From Acidisoma cellulosilyticum (GTDB lineage: Bacteria; Pseudomonadota; Alphaproteobacteria; Acetobacterales; Acetobacteraceae), in NCBI RefSeq assembly GCF_020621385.1, contig NZ_JAESVA010000004.1:310001-374000 (forward strand): DNA of 64,000 nucleotides, given 5' to 3'. Position numbers and translations under genes: made by a program. Positions within the stretch are counted from its first letter, which is position 1; each line of letters begins with the position of its first letter. The notes under the pieces were generated by a model, which saw only the letters and a list, made by a program, of their open reading frames with translations, was not told the origin of the DNA and ran no database searches. Below are positions 26,267-34,954 of the stretch, in pieces.

Positions 26267-27202
26267 TCAGGTGCGAATATCGCGGATCGGCGCGATAGGA
26301 TCGAACAGCATCTCCTCGGGCGGCCGGATGGCGGCCGCCATAAAGGCTTCGCGCAGTTTTTCGTCGCCGCCCTGTTCATAGGCTGCCAGCCATCCGGTCC
26401 AATGGCTCCCGCCAAGGAAGGCCCCGGCGCTTTCGGCAGCCCGAACGGCCTGGCCGCCATTGATCACTTTACGCTTGAACTGCTCGAAACTGCGATGCTG
26501 AAACTCACGCAGATAAAGCCCATACTTGAATGCGCCCGTATATCTCAGCGGACGATCAGTCCTGGGCCAGGCGTCATGATTGCCCTGTGTGATGGTGACA
26601 TCGCGCTTGGCCCGGATTGCGACTTTGGGCGGTTGTCTGCCCATATCCGTCCTGACCGGCATGCGCCCGAACGGGTCCCCCAGGACCAAATCCAGACTGA
26701 CCGGCAATAGGCAATGATTGACCTTCTGGATGACCAATACATCGATGTCTTGCGGCACGAGGGAAAGGGTGTGGATGCCATCCTCGGTACAAGGAAACTC
26801 ATCGGCGTCGATGGGGAAAATCCATTCCAGTCCCGGCCAGAAGGCATTGGCGAACTGCATGAGTGCGGTTGTCTTAGCCGATTGCATATAGGCAAGCGAA
26901 TTGTCGTCGATGATGAGGATTTCCATGTCCGCGAGGCTATGCCTCAGCGCGCGTAAGATAGCGGCAGTCTGGTCGGATGATCCGTTGTCGAGTATGGCAA
27001 GCCGGCGGAACCCGACGCGGTAAAGATGGCGGATATTGTGGCTGATGATATCCGCTTCGTCTTTCACCATCATAATCGCACAAAGACCCAGGTCAGGCTC
27101 TCCGGAATAGGATTGCCGCAAGCTGCGATCCTGCCGGCGGGTAAATTGGATCATGTCGGCCTGGGTTGCCCCGATCCAATCATAGGGATTGAGCTCGCTC
27201 AT
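26267..27202 (-). CDS. Glycosyltransferase family 2-like protein
   Basis: A 311-aa protein with a nucleotide-sugar-binding fold. LGLCAIMMVKDEADIISHNIRHLYRVGF begins the domain at about residue 39, DNGSSDQT is at 72-79, and the metal-binding DAD motif is at 132-134 (FPIDADEFPC). It belongs to the group of cytosolic GT2/GT92-like enzymes with the MVKDEAD start. It has no transmembrane segment. The ATG at 27202 was preferred over a TTG at 27256; neither has a strong ribosome-binding site. It lies 80 bp downstream of the leaderless binding protein on the same strand, with no other polysaccharide genes around, so its acceptor is unknown. Confidence 0.82.
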   Translation of the reverse strand: MSELNPYDWIGATQADMIQFTRRQDRSLRQSYSGEPDLGLCAIMMVKDEADIISHNIRHLYRVGFRRLAILDNGSSDQTAAILRALRHSLADMEILIIDDNSLAYMQSAKTTALMQFANAFWPGLEWIFPIDADEFPCTEDGIHTLSLVPQDIDVLVIQKVNHCLLPVSLDLVLGDPFGRMPVRTDMGRQPPKVAIRAKRDVTITQGNHDAWPRTDRPLRYTGAFKYGLYLREFQHRSFEQFKRKVINGGQAVRAAESAGAFLGGSHWTGWLAAYEQGGDEKLREAFMAAAIRPPEEMLFDPIAPIRDIRT

Positions 27203-27281
27203 CTTGGCGAGTTCAAGCGAACGTCCTGTCCAAATCAGGTCAAGCGGTTCTGCCAAGGAACGGGGCTATCTCTATCTTGCG

Positions 27282-28280
27282 TTAGACGGCTTTTGGCACA
27301 CAAAGCGCCGCAGGTGGGGCCTCATGCCATATGCGTTGATAGGCTTCCGCGACATTGGCCTTCTGCGTGGCAAGACCCGGAAGCACGATCCAGGAGGGCG
27401 GATCCCGACCGAGGAGGGAGGTGATCGTCGCCTTCGCGACGGCCACCCCCTGATCATAGGCGCGTTGTGCGGCGATGCCTTTGATGAAGTCGCCGGCAGC
27501 CAGAGCCAAGGCCGCCTGATTGCCCAGATCGACGGTCGTGACCGGCAGGCATTGCCCGCGTGCGGCCAGAACCTTCACGGCCTCCATCGCAGGCAGGTCC
27601 CAAACGGCGAACAGCCCGGCCAGATCGGGATTGGCGTCAAGAAAAGCGGTAAAGATCGCGGCCAAGGAGCCGAGGTCCGGGAATTTGATGGCGCTCAGCC
27701 TGATATCGGGCCGCTCGCTGCCCATCCATTTCCGAAAGGCGATCTCACGCTCATTGGTGGCGAAGAAATCGGCTTGATAGGACAGGATACCGACCCGTCC
27801 TGCCGGCGGAATATAGGGGGAGAGCAGTCGCGCCCCGATGGTGCCGAGCCCGAAATTATCGGCGGAGATGACGCTGACATAGTCTGACCCTGGCAGCAGC
27901 CCGGTCGGCCCGTTATCGAGCAAAGCGAGCTTCACGCCGGCACGGGAGACGCGCCGATGCGCGTCCGCCACGGCACTGCCGCCGACGGGAATGCTGATGA
28001 TGGCGTCCGGTGCGCTGTCGGTGAGGCGACCCAGCGCGCGGATCTGAGTGTCGATCTGAAAGCCGCAATCCACGACCTCATCCAGGCTGGCACCATAGAC
28101 ATCAAGCGTCGCAGCGATGCCCTTCAGCGCCTGCTTGGCCCAGTCGCTGGTCGTTGTATGCAGCACGACACAGAGGCGGAAACAGGCCAGCCGTGCGCGT
28201 TCGGCGTCAGCCTCGGAGATGTCCAGCTGTTCGAAAGGCGCTCCGCGCTCCCCATGCGGACCCAGGCCGGCGATGGACAT
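27282..28280 (-). CDS. Leaderless paralogue of the sugar-binding protein at 32222
   Basis: A 332-aa type 1 periplasmic-binding-protein fold. It aligns with the mature part of the binding protein at 32222-33346 over its length: TTTSDWAKQALKGI against GNDWSRAQIAGLK, GSDYVSVISADNFGLGT against GYGYVSVVSADNYGNG-like sequence, FAVWDLPAMEAV against WAVWDVPAEGV, and GIAAQRAYDQGVAVA against GLGAQRPFDQGLTET. Unlike that protein it has no signal peptide: it begins MSIAGLGPHGERGAP and enters the fold directly. ATG 28280 follows AAGGATC. It may be a cytosolic sugar sensor, or a decayed binding protein that lost its leader. No permease or ATPase accompanies it. Confidence 0.82.
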   Translation of the reverse strand: MSIAGLGPHGERGAPFEQLDISEADAERARLACFRLCVVLHTTTSDWAKQALKGIAATLDVYGASLDEVVDCGFQIDTQIRALGRLTDSAPDAIISIPVGGSAVADAHRRVSRAGVKLALLDNGPTGLLPGSDYVSVISADNFGLGTIGARLLSPYIPPAGRVGILSYQADFFATNEREIAFRKWMGSERPDIRLSAIKFPDLGSLAAIFTAFLDANPDLAGLFAVWDLPAMEAVKVLAARGQCLPVTTVDLGNQAALALAAGDFIKGIAAQRAYDQGVAVAKATITSLLGRDPPSWIVLPGLATQKANVAEAYQRIWHEAPPAALCVPKAV

Positions 28281-28479
28281 CACAATGATCCTTGTCCGCC
28301 GCGCGGGCCGCAGCAATAGGCGGGCGGCCTGGCGGTCAGGAACGTTGTCTCACCGCTTGCCGCGATGGGCATGGAAATTCTCCTCTGGTCCCGCTCTTTA
28401 GGGCGGGCCCGACATCTGGGGCGGAAATCTAACAGGAGGCGACGGGCTCTCCAAGGCCGGTGGTGCCGATGGCCAGGTC

Positions 28480-29886
28480 TCATCGGTCGGGCGACGGGTC
28501 AGGCGGCGGCGGCATGCGCCGCGATTGCGTTACCCGCGCCAGCAGAGCCTGGACATCCGGATGTTGCAGGGGCGTGCCGGTCGTGATCCAGCCGCCAAGT
28601 CGATCACTCGCGAACAAAGCGTCGACGGTCAGCAGCCCCGCCCCGATGAGGCCGGCCGAGCGGCCCATCTGCGAGCGGATGATTTGCAGGTCGCGCGTCA
28701 CGACGGGCGCCGTGTGCCGGTAGATCGTTTCGCGAATGGCGGCGAGGAGAATATCCCCTGTCCGCGCGAGTTCTCCCCCCAGCACGATGACGGCTGGATT
28801 AAGCGCATTGGCCAGTCCGGCCAGCACCTTCCCGATAAGCTGGCCGCAGCGGGAGAGGAGTTCCGCGCAATAAGGATCGCCCAGCCGGGCCGAGAAACCG
28901 ATATCCGCCAAGGCCAACTGGCCATTCGCCGCCAGAACCTCGGCCAGGTAGCGGCTGCGGCCATCCTGGGCCGCCTGCAGCGCTTCGCCCACTATAGCGC
29001 CGGCGCCCGCGACCAACTCCAGGCAGCCGATATTGCCGCAGCGGCAAACCTCCCGGCTGCTGTCGGTCGCGATATGACCGATCTGGCCGGCTATGCCATG
29101 CGCGCCCCGATGCAGGCGCCCGTCCGACATGAGGCCCGCCGTGATCTCATCGCCCAGATCCACATACAGGAAATCCCGATTGCTCATGCCGGCTTCGTTC
29201 CGGACACCAAATTCGCCGATCGTCATGAGCTGAACGAGGCTGCGCACCCAGACGGGCGCACGGTAACGCGCGACGAGATTTTCGGTCAAAGGCGCCTTGT
29301 CGGTGGCGATTGCAGAGTCAAGCGCGTCGAGGTTCAGGCCCGACGCGTCAAGATTAAACAGCGAGACGGGCGTGCCGAGGCCGATGGCCCAGACATCCCG
29401 CGCCTCGGGATATTGGTCCAGCATCCAGTCAAACAGCGTATCCAGCCGCTTTAGCGACGCGGCGGGACCTTGAGCCGCATCGATCGCCTCGTAATGCTCG
29501 ACCCTCAGCCGCCCGGCGAGATCCGCGAGACCCACGCCGATTGTCGTACTATCCAATGTCGCGACCAGGATTCGCCCGGCATCCGCACGGAACTTGACGC
29601 GGCGTGGCGCGCGCCCGCCGATCGCAGGTCCCAGCTCGCCTTCCTCGACAAGACCGAGATCGATGAGGGCGGTGAGACGATCGGTGACGACCGCGCGACC
29701 AAGCCCGGACAGCCGCTCGATCTCCAGCCTGGTATCGGCGCGGCCGGAGCGAATGAGCTCCATGACAGCGACAAGGCTGTATCGTTCGGAATCGCCCCGG
29801 CGCCCTTGGCCCGCATGGGTGGAGGGCGCTTCCCGCCCTTCGGGCGTTTTTGGCATCTGCCGGATAACCTTCGGCTTGGAACTCAT
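28480..29886 (-). CDS. ROK-family transcriptional regulator
   Basis: A 468-aa NagC/XylR-type regulator. A winged helix (residues about 35-85, DTRLEIERLSGLGRAVVTDRL) precedes a sugar-kinase-like ROK domain. The zinc motif is complete: His271 and Cys281, Cys283 and Cys288 in CRCGNIGCLE. In ROK kinases the catalytic Asp sits in a VxNDAN motif; here the matching place reads VRSLVQLMTIGE, so kinase activity is not expected. The ATG 29886 is preferred; upstream residues to 29955 are rich in Arg and Lys and look like leader. It is divergent from the operon at 30151 and probably represses it in response to a sugar. Confidence 0.9.
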   Translation of the reverse strand: MSSKPKVIRQMPKTPEGREAPSTHAGQGRRGDSERYSLVAVMELIRSGRADTRLEIERLSGLGRAVVTDRLTALIDLGLVEEGELGPAIGGRAPRRVKFRADAGRILVATLDSTTIGVGLADLAGRLRVEHYEAIDAAQGPAASLKRLDTLFDWMLDQYPEARDVWAIGLGTPVSLFNLDASGLNLDALDSAIATDKAPLTENLVARYRAPVWVRSLVQLMTIGEFGVRNEAGMSNRDFLYVDLGDEITAGLMSDGRLHRGAHGIAGQIGHIATDSSREVCRCGNIGCLELVAGAGAIVGEALQAAQDGRSRYLAEVLAANGQLALADIGFSARLGDPYCAELLSRCGQLIGKVLAGLANALNPAVIVLGGELARTGDILLAAIRETIYRHTAPVVTRDLQIIRSQMGRSAGLIGAGLLTVDALFASDRLGGWITTGTPLQHPDVQALLARVTQSRRMPPPPDPSPDR

Positions 29887-30024
29887 CGGACCCTTCGCTC
29901 GGCGCCGCTTCCGCGAAACATTCGCCCAGAGGCAAGGCAAACCCTTCGATAACAAAGCAATAGCAGGGTATGCGGATTTTTTTCAACTGAAGTCACAGGC
30001 CTTATGTCGAATTTCTATTGGCTT

Positions 30025-30041
30025 ATGTTGAAAATCAACAT
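30025..30041. promoter_or_regulatory. ROK operator candidate
   Basis: ATGTTGA, AAA, TCAACAT form a perfect palindrome with 7-bp arms in the gap between the divergent ROK and isomerase genes. A related half-site, TTTTTTCAACTGAA, lies about 45 bp to the left. AT-rich palindromes with TTGA/TCAA-like arms fit XylR/NagC-type binding. The rest of 29887-30150 shows nothing else clear. Confidence 0.5.
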
Positions 30042-30150
30042 ATGTTCCCGTCAAAGAGAATGCTCGACGATACGAGCCGATTGGGGGGTCAATGTACGGG
30101 ATTGGCATAGGGGCGCTTGCCCCAACCGCGCGCCGCGTGTTGACGCTGTC

Positions 30151-30987
30151 ATGAGTGCGAAACTCGCCTATCACACCAATTGCTGGGGACCATTGGGTGG
30201 TCATCCGGTCGGTGTCACCTCCGTCAAGGATCTTTTCTACCAGACCTTTGGTGATATGAACCTTGCCTTCGCCGAAATCGCGGCGGCGGGATATCAGGCG
30301 GTCGAGATGTTCGACGGCAATCTGGTCGATTATGCTGGCGAGATGGGCAGGTTCCGGGGCTTGTTGTCGGATCATGGCTTGCAGCTGCTTGCGATCTATA
30401 GCGGCGGCAACTTCATTTATCCGGATATCCTGGAAGAAGAGTTCTGGCGGATCGAAAAGGCCGCGGGTTCGGCGGCTGAGGCAGGGGCGACGCATTTCGT
30501 TATTGGCGGCGGCGCTAAACGTGCCGGCGGTGTCCGCCCGGGCGACTATGCGCGTTTGGGAGACGCGCTGGATCGCGCGGCGGAGATTGCGGAGAAGCAC
30601 GGGCTTTCGGCCCATTACCATCCGCATCTGACGACGATGGCGGAGACGCCGGAGGACATCCGCGAGGTCTTCGCGCATACGCGGATCGGCTTCTGTCCGG
30701 ATACCGCGCATCTCGCGGCGGCCGGCGGCGATCCTGCGGCGCTGATCGCCGAACATTTCGACCGCGTGACCTATGTTCATCTGAAAGGCTGGCAGCGCAA
30801 GCCTTTCGCCTTCACGCCTCTCGATCGCGGCGATCTTGATCTCCGCCCGACATTGGATTTGCTGCGCGACAAGGGTTTCGACGGCTGGATCGCGGTCGAA
30901 CTCGACGCCTGGGCCGATCCGGCGGCAGGGGCGAGCGCCAGCATGGCCTGGTTGAAAGACAATGGTCTGGGCGGCAGCGCCGTTTAG
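30151..30987 (+). CDS. Sugar phosphate isomerase/epimerase (IolE-like TIM barrel)
   Basis: A 278-aa xylose-isomerase-like TIM-barrel protein. Blocks typical of the inosose dehydratase/isomerase group are YHTNCWGPLGGHP at the start, GYQAVEMFDGNLVDY, HYHPHLTTMAETPEDI, FCPDTAHLAAAGGDPAAL, YVHLKGWQRKP and WIAVELD at the end; these hold the metal-binding Glu, Asp and His residues. The ATG 30151 begins the conserved fold; the frame is open to 30004 but crosses the palindrome. It is the first gene of a five-gene operon with a Gfo/Idh/MocA oxidoreductase and a sugar importer, as found for inositol-like or rare-sugar catabolism. Confidence 0.85.
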   Translation: MSAKLAYHTNCWGPLGGHPVGVTSVKDLFYQTFGDMNLAFAEIAAAGYQAVEMFDGNLVDYAGEMGRFRGLLSDHGLQLLAIYSGGNFIYPDILEEEFWRIEKAAGSAAEAGATHFVIGGGAKRAGGVRPGDYARLGDALDRAAEIAEKHGLSAHYHPHLTTMAETPEDIREVFAHTRIGFCPDTAHLAAAGGDPAALIAEHFDRVTYVHLKGWQRKPFAFTPLDRGDLDLRPTLDLLRDKGFDGWIAVELDAWADPAAGASASMAWLKDNGLGGSAV

Positions 30988-31022
30988 ACGAAACACGTCT
31001 CTGTTGAGAAGAGGACCGACCC

Positions 31023-32189
31023 ATGCAGCGTCTTAATGTCGGCATGATTGGTGGTGGTTTCATGGGCAAGGCACATGCCTTGGCCTATGCGGCGATGCCG
31101 ATGTTCTTCTGGCCGGCGCGGGCTATTCCCGTGCGGCATACGATCGCCGATGTCAGCGACGAACTGGCGTCGGACGCTGCGGCCCGACTGGGGTTCGCGC
31201 GTGGCGTCGCCGATTGGCGCGCGGTCATCGATGATCCGGATATCCATATCATCGATATCGTAACGCCGAACAACAGCCATCCCGAGATTGCCATAGCGGC
31301 GGCGCAGGCCGGAAAACATGTGATCTGCGAAAAACCCCTGGCGCGCACCGCTGCCGAAGCCAAGACGATGCTGGATGCAGTCGAAGCGGCCGGGGTGACG
31401 CATATGGTGGCCTTCAACTACCGCCACACGCCGGCGGTCGCACTTGCGCAGAAAATCATCGCGGAAGGGCGGATCGGCACGATCCGGAATTTCCGGGGCA
31501 CTTATCTGCAGGACTGGTCGGCGGATCCGAACAGCCCGCTATCCTGGCGGTTTCAAAAAAAGATCGCCGGCTCCGGCGCTGTCGGTGACATAGCAACCCA
31601 TGTCATCGACATGGCGCGCTATCTAGTGGGCGAGATCGCAGCGGTCAACGCCCTGACGCGGACCTATGTGACCGAACGGCCGGTGCAAAACAGCGCGACC
31701 GACAAGCTGGGTGCCGCGACAAGGTTGAGCGGCGTGCCCACCGCGCCTGTCGATGTCGATGATGAGGTGATGACGCTGCTGCGGTTTGAAAACGGCGCCG
31801 TCGGGTCCTTGGAAGCCACGCGCAACGCTTTCGGCCGCAACAATTACCTTACCTTCGAGATCCATGGCAGCACCGGATCGATCCTGTTCAACTATGAACG
31901 CCGCGATGAACTGCAAGTGATGTTCGCCGATGATCCCGCTGACCAGCGCGGTTTTCGCACCATCTATACGGGCCCCGCGCATCCTTATGGGGAGGGGCTT
32001 TGGCCTATCCCGGCGCTCGGCATCGGCTATGGTGAGACGAAGATCATCGAATGCCATCTCTTCATCAGCGCGATTGTCGAGGGCCGACAGCCTTCGCCCA
32101 ATTTCCGCGACGGCTACATCAATGAAGTGGTCGCCGACGCAATTCTGCATTCGGCGGAGCAGAGCGGCTGGGTCGATATTACCGTCTGA
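31023..32189 (+). CDS. Gfo/Idh/MocA-family oxidoreductase
   Basis: NAD(P)-dependent oxidoreductase of 388 aa. The Rossmann motif VGMIGGGFMGKAHALAY is at the N-terminus, the family EKP motif at residues 103-105 (HVICEKPLA), and the catalytic GDIATHVID region with His193 at about 188-196. Typical substrates are inositols, glycosides or rare sugars. It stands between the IolE-like isomerase and the binding protein with 30-35 bp gaps; together they would oxidise and isomerise the imported sugar. Confidence 0.92.
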   Translation: MQRLNVGMIGGGFMGKAHALAYAAMPMFFWPARAIPVRHTIADVSDELASDAAARLGFARGVADWRAVIDDPDIHIIDIVTPNNSHPEIAIAAAQAGKHVICEKPLARTAAEAKTMLDAVEAAGVTHMVAFNYRHTPAVALAQKIIAEGRIGTIRNFRGTYLQDWSADPNSPLSWRFQKKIAGSGAVGDIATHVIDMARYLVGEIAAVNALTRTYVTERPVQNSATDKLGAATRLSGVPTAPVDVDDEVMTLLRFENGAVGSLEATRNAFGRNNYLTFEIHGSTGSILFNYERRDELQVMFADDPADQRGFRTIYTGPAHPYGEGLWPIPALGIGYGETKIIECHLFISAIVEGRQPSPNFRDGYINEVVADAILHSAEQSGWVDITV

Positions 32190-32221
32190 CATACGGGCAA
32201 AAAAAGAGGAGAAAACATCCC

Positions 32222-33346
32222 ATGATCGCGTCCCGGAGACAAATTCTCGGCACCGCTGGCCTGGCCACAGCGGGGCTTCTACTACCCAGGTCGCCTGTCT
32301 GGGCCGCGCCTGATCCAACGGCCGAGCTGGCATCCATCGGCAATCACGTGATGAGCACGGGGCCGAACGGTGAGCAGCCTTCGCCGGCGAGTTCCGTTTC
32401 GCTCAGCAGCGACGAGATCGCGAAAATCCGCGCCATGAAGGCAACGGCCGCGATCGTCATGCATTACAGCGGCAATGACTGGTCGCGGGCGCAGATCGCC
32501 GGGCTGAAGGAAGGTTTCAGCAAGCTCGGTATTGATGTCATCGCGGTGACGGATGCGGGCTTCAAGGCCGATCGCCAGGTATCCGATATCGAGACGGTGC
32601 TGGCGCAGCACCCCAATATCATCGTCTCGATCCCGACCGACCCTGTCGCGACCGCGGATGCCTATGCAAAGGCCGCCGCCCAGGGCACCAAACTCGTGTT
32701 CATGGACAATGTGCCGCACGGCATGACCGCCGGTCATGGCTATGTCAGCGTGGTATCGGCCGATAATTACGGCAATGGTGTCACGGCCGGTCTTTTGATG
32801 GCCCAGGCACTGAAGAGCCAAGGCAATGTCGGTCTGGTCTATTTCGCTGCCGACTTCTTCGTCACCAAGCAGCGCTACACGGCCGTGAAAGCGACGCTGG
32901 CCAAATTCCCCGGCATCAAGATTGTGGCCGAGCAGGGGATCGGCGGCCCGGACTTCTCGGGCGACGCCGAACAGGCGGCGACCGCGATGTTGACCGCCCA
33001 TCCGGACCTGAACGGCATCTGGGCGGTGTGGGACGTGCCGGCGGAGGGCGTCATTGCGGCCGCGCGCACCGCCGGCAACAACGATCTGGTAATCACCACC
33101 TGCGATCTTGGCGTGAACGTGGCGATTGAGATGGCGTCGAAGGGCTTCGTCAAAGGCCTGGGTGCGCAGCGCCCCTTCGACCAGGGTCTGACCGAAACCC
33201 TGCTTGCGGGCTATGGTCTGCTCGGCAAGACCGCGCCTGCCTATGTGGCGCTTCCCGCGCTGCCGGTGACGCGGTCGAACCTGCTGACGGCCTGGACCGA
33301 AGTCTATCATACGCCAGCGCCTAAGGATGTCGTGCAGAGTATGTGA
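32222..33346 (+). CDS. Sugar ABC periplasmic binding protein with Tat signal
   Basis: Binding protein of 374 aa. It starts MIASRRQILG, a twin-arginine motif at residues 4-9, followed by a hydrophobic stretch and cleavage near AAP at 28-30. An unusual linker of about 50 residues precedes the fold (KATAAIVMHYSGNDWSRAQIAGLKEGF). Conserved ligand-domain blocks are SIPTDPVATADAYAKAA and GHGYVSVVSADNYGNGVTAG. AAAAAGAGGAG lies upstream of the ATG. A leaderless paralogue lies at 27282-28280. It feeds the ATPase and permease directly downstream. Confidence 0.9.
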   Translation: MIASRRQILGTAGLATAGLLLPRSPVWAAPDPTAELASIGNHVMSTGPNGEQPSPASSVSLSSDEIAKIRAMKATAAIVMHYSGNDWSRAQIAGLKEGFSKLGIDVIAVTDAGFKADRQVSDIETVLAQHPNIIVSIPTDPVATADAYAKAAAQGTKLVFMDNVPHGMTAGHGYVSVVSADNYGNGVTAGLLMAQALKSQGNVGLVYFAADFFVTKQRYTAVKATLAKFPGIKIVAEQGIGGPDFSGDAEQAATAMLTAHPDLNGIWAVWDVPAEGVIAAARTAGNNDLVITTCDLGVNVAIEMASKGFVKGLGAQRPFDQGLTETLLAGYGLLGKTAPAYVALPALPVTRSNLLTAWTEVYHTPAPKDVVQSM

Positions 33347-33385
33347 CGCGAGCCTGACGATAAGGGCTTTGGACAAGGTAAGAAT

Positions 33386-34954
33386 ATGACAGCTTCGGTC
33401 CAAGGCCCGGATGCCGTTCGCATGACCGGGATCATGAAGTCCTTCGGTGGCATCCGGGCTCTGGATGGGGTGGATCTCTCGGTCGCCCCCGGCTCCATCC
33501 ACGCTTTGCTGGGCGAGAATGGCGCCGGGAAATCGACCATCCTGAAGATCCTGCGTGGCGTTCAGGTGCCGGATGCGGGGGAGATTCATGTCGCCGGCGT
33601 ACCGATGACGCAATACACGCCCGAGGCTGCCCGCAATCTCGGGGTTGCGATGATCTTTCAGGAGATGAGCCTTATCCCCACCCTGACCGTCGCGCAAAAC
33701 ATCTTCCTGACGCGCGAGCCGCGCGCCGGCCGTTTCCTGCTCGATGACCGGTCGGCCAACAACCTCGCCAAACTATTGCTGCAGCAGCTTGGCCTCGATA
33801 TCGATCCGCGCACGCCGACCGACCGCCTCAGCACGGGAGAGAAGCAGATGACGGAGATCGCCAAGGCGATCTCTCAACATGCGCGTGTGCTGATCATGGA
33901 TGAGCCGACCTCGGCGCTCAGCACCGCCGAAGTCGAACGGCTTTTTGCTTTTCTGCGCGGCATCAAGGACCAGGGCGTCGCCGTTATCTACGTCTCCCAT
34001 AAAATGGATGAGATCCAGCAGATAGCGGATACCGTGACGATTTTGCGGGACGGGCGGCATATCATCACCAAACCGCTGGCGGAACTGACGCTTGAGAGCA
34101 TTATCGAGCATATCGTGGGGCGCCGGGTCAATGCTTTCGCCTGGAAGTCGCGGCAGGTGGACCGAAGCCAGGCGCCCTTGATGCAAGTGCGCAACCTGTC
34201 GGGCCTGCAAAAGCCCAGCGGCATCTCCTTCGATCTCTATCCCGGCGAAATACTCGGGATTGCCGGTCTGATGGGGGCGGGCCGCAGCGAATTGGCCCGC
34301 GCGATCTGCGGCATCGACAAGATGGCGGAAGGTGAGGTGCGTGTTCAGGGTAAGGTGGTGAATACCAGTTCGCCGCGTGCTGCCATCAGGGCCGGAATCG
34401 CGCTCATTCCCGAAGATCGGCGGACGCAGGGGCTCATTCTTGAACACAGCGTGCTCAGCAATCTCAGCCTCCCCACGATCGATTCCTTGTCCTCGGCCGG
34501 GTTTGTGGATGATCGCCGCGCGAAGACGGTCGCCGAAGGCCTGGTGTCGCGGCTACGCGTCAAACTCGGCTCGCTCACGTCACCCGTCCGGCTTCTGTCC
34601 GGCGGCAATCAGCAGAAGGTCGTGCTCGGCAAATGGCTGGCGGCGGATCCCATCATACTGATCCTGGACGAGCCGACGGCGGGCGTGGATATCGGCAGCA
34701 AGGCTGAGATCGTCGAGCTGATCCGCTCGCTAGCCGATGCCGGCAGAGCGATCATCATGATCTCGTCTGAACTGGCGGAATTGCTGTCGGTCAGCGACCG
34801 CATTTTGGTGATGCATGGCGGTCGGATCACGCGCGACATCAGCCGCGATGAAATCGATGGCTGGGCAGAGAATGACGCGAATGCCGTCGATCGCATTTCG
34901 CAGATGGAGCACGGCCTGCAACTGGCCATTCAGGGAGGGCAAGGTCTTGTCTGA
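33386..34954 (+). CDS. RbsA-type sugar ABC ATP-binding protein (two ABC domains)
   Basis: ATPase of 522 aa. Domain 1: Walker A GENGAGKST at about 43-51, FQEMSLIPTLT, LIMDEPTSALS. Domain 2: degenerate P-loop GLMGAGRSELA, LSGGNQQKVVLGKW, LILDEPTAGVDIG. About 20 extra residues follow the second domain compared with the other two copies in this window. Its end overlaps the TTG start of the permease by 8 bp. Confidence 0.92.
   Translation: MTASVQGPDAVRMTGIMKSFGGIRALDGVDLSVAPGSIHALLGENGAGKSTILKILRGVQVPDAGEIHVAGVPMTQYTPEAARNLGVAMIFQEMSLIPTLTVAQNIFLTREPRAGRFLLDDRSANNLAKLLLQQLGLDIDPRTPTDRLSTGEKQMTEIAKAISQHARVLIMDEPTSALSTAEVERLFAFLRGIKDQGVAVIYVSHKMDEIQQIADTVTILRDGRHIITKPLAELTLESIIEHIVGRRVNAFAWKSRQVDRSQAPLMQVRNLSGLQKPSGISFDLYPGEILGIAGLMGAGRSELARAICGIDKMAEGEVRVQGKVVNTSSPRAAIRAGIALIPEDRRTQGLILEHSVLSNLSLPTIDSLSSAGFVDDRRAKTVAEGLVSRLRVKLGSLTSPVRLLSGGNQQKVVLGKWLAADPIILILDEPTAGVDIGSKAEIVELIRSLADAGRAIIMISSELAELLSVSDRILVMHGGRITRDISRDEIDGWAENDANAVDRISQMEHGLQLAIQGGQGLV

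Noticed and set aside
28281-28479. Lost signal peptide of the leaderless binding protein in another frame
   Set aside because: Reading the upstream minus strand in the other frames gave no Arg-Arg motif with a hydrophobic stretch, so a simple frameshift is not supported.
32282-33697. Minus-strand frame of 471 codons
   Set aside because: Antisense to the Tat-exported binding protein and the start of its ATPase; composition is that of a shadow frame in GC-rich DNA.
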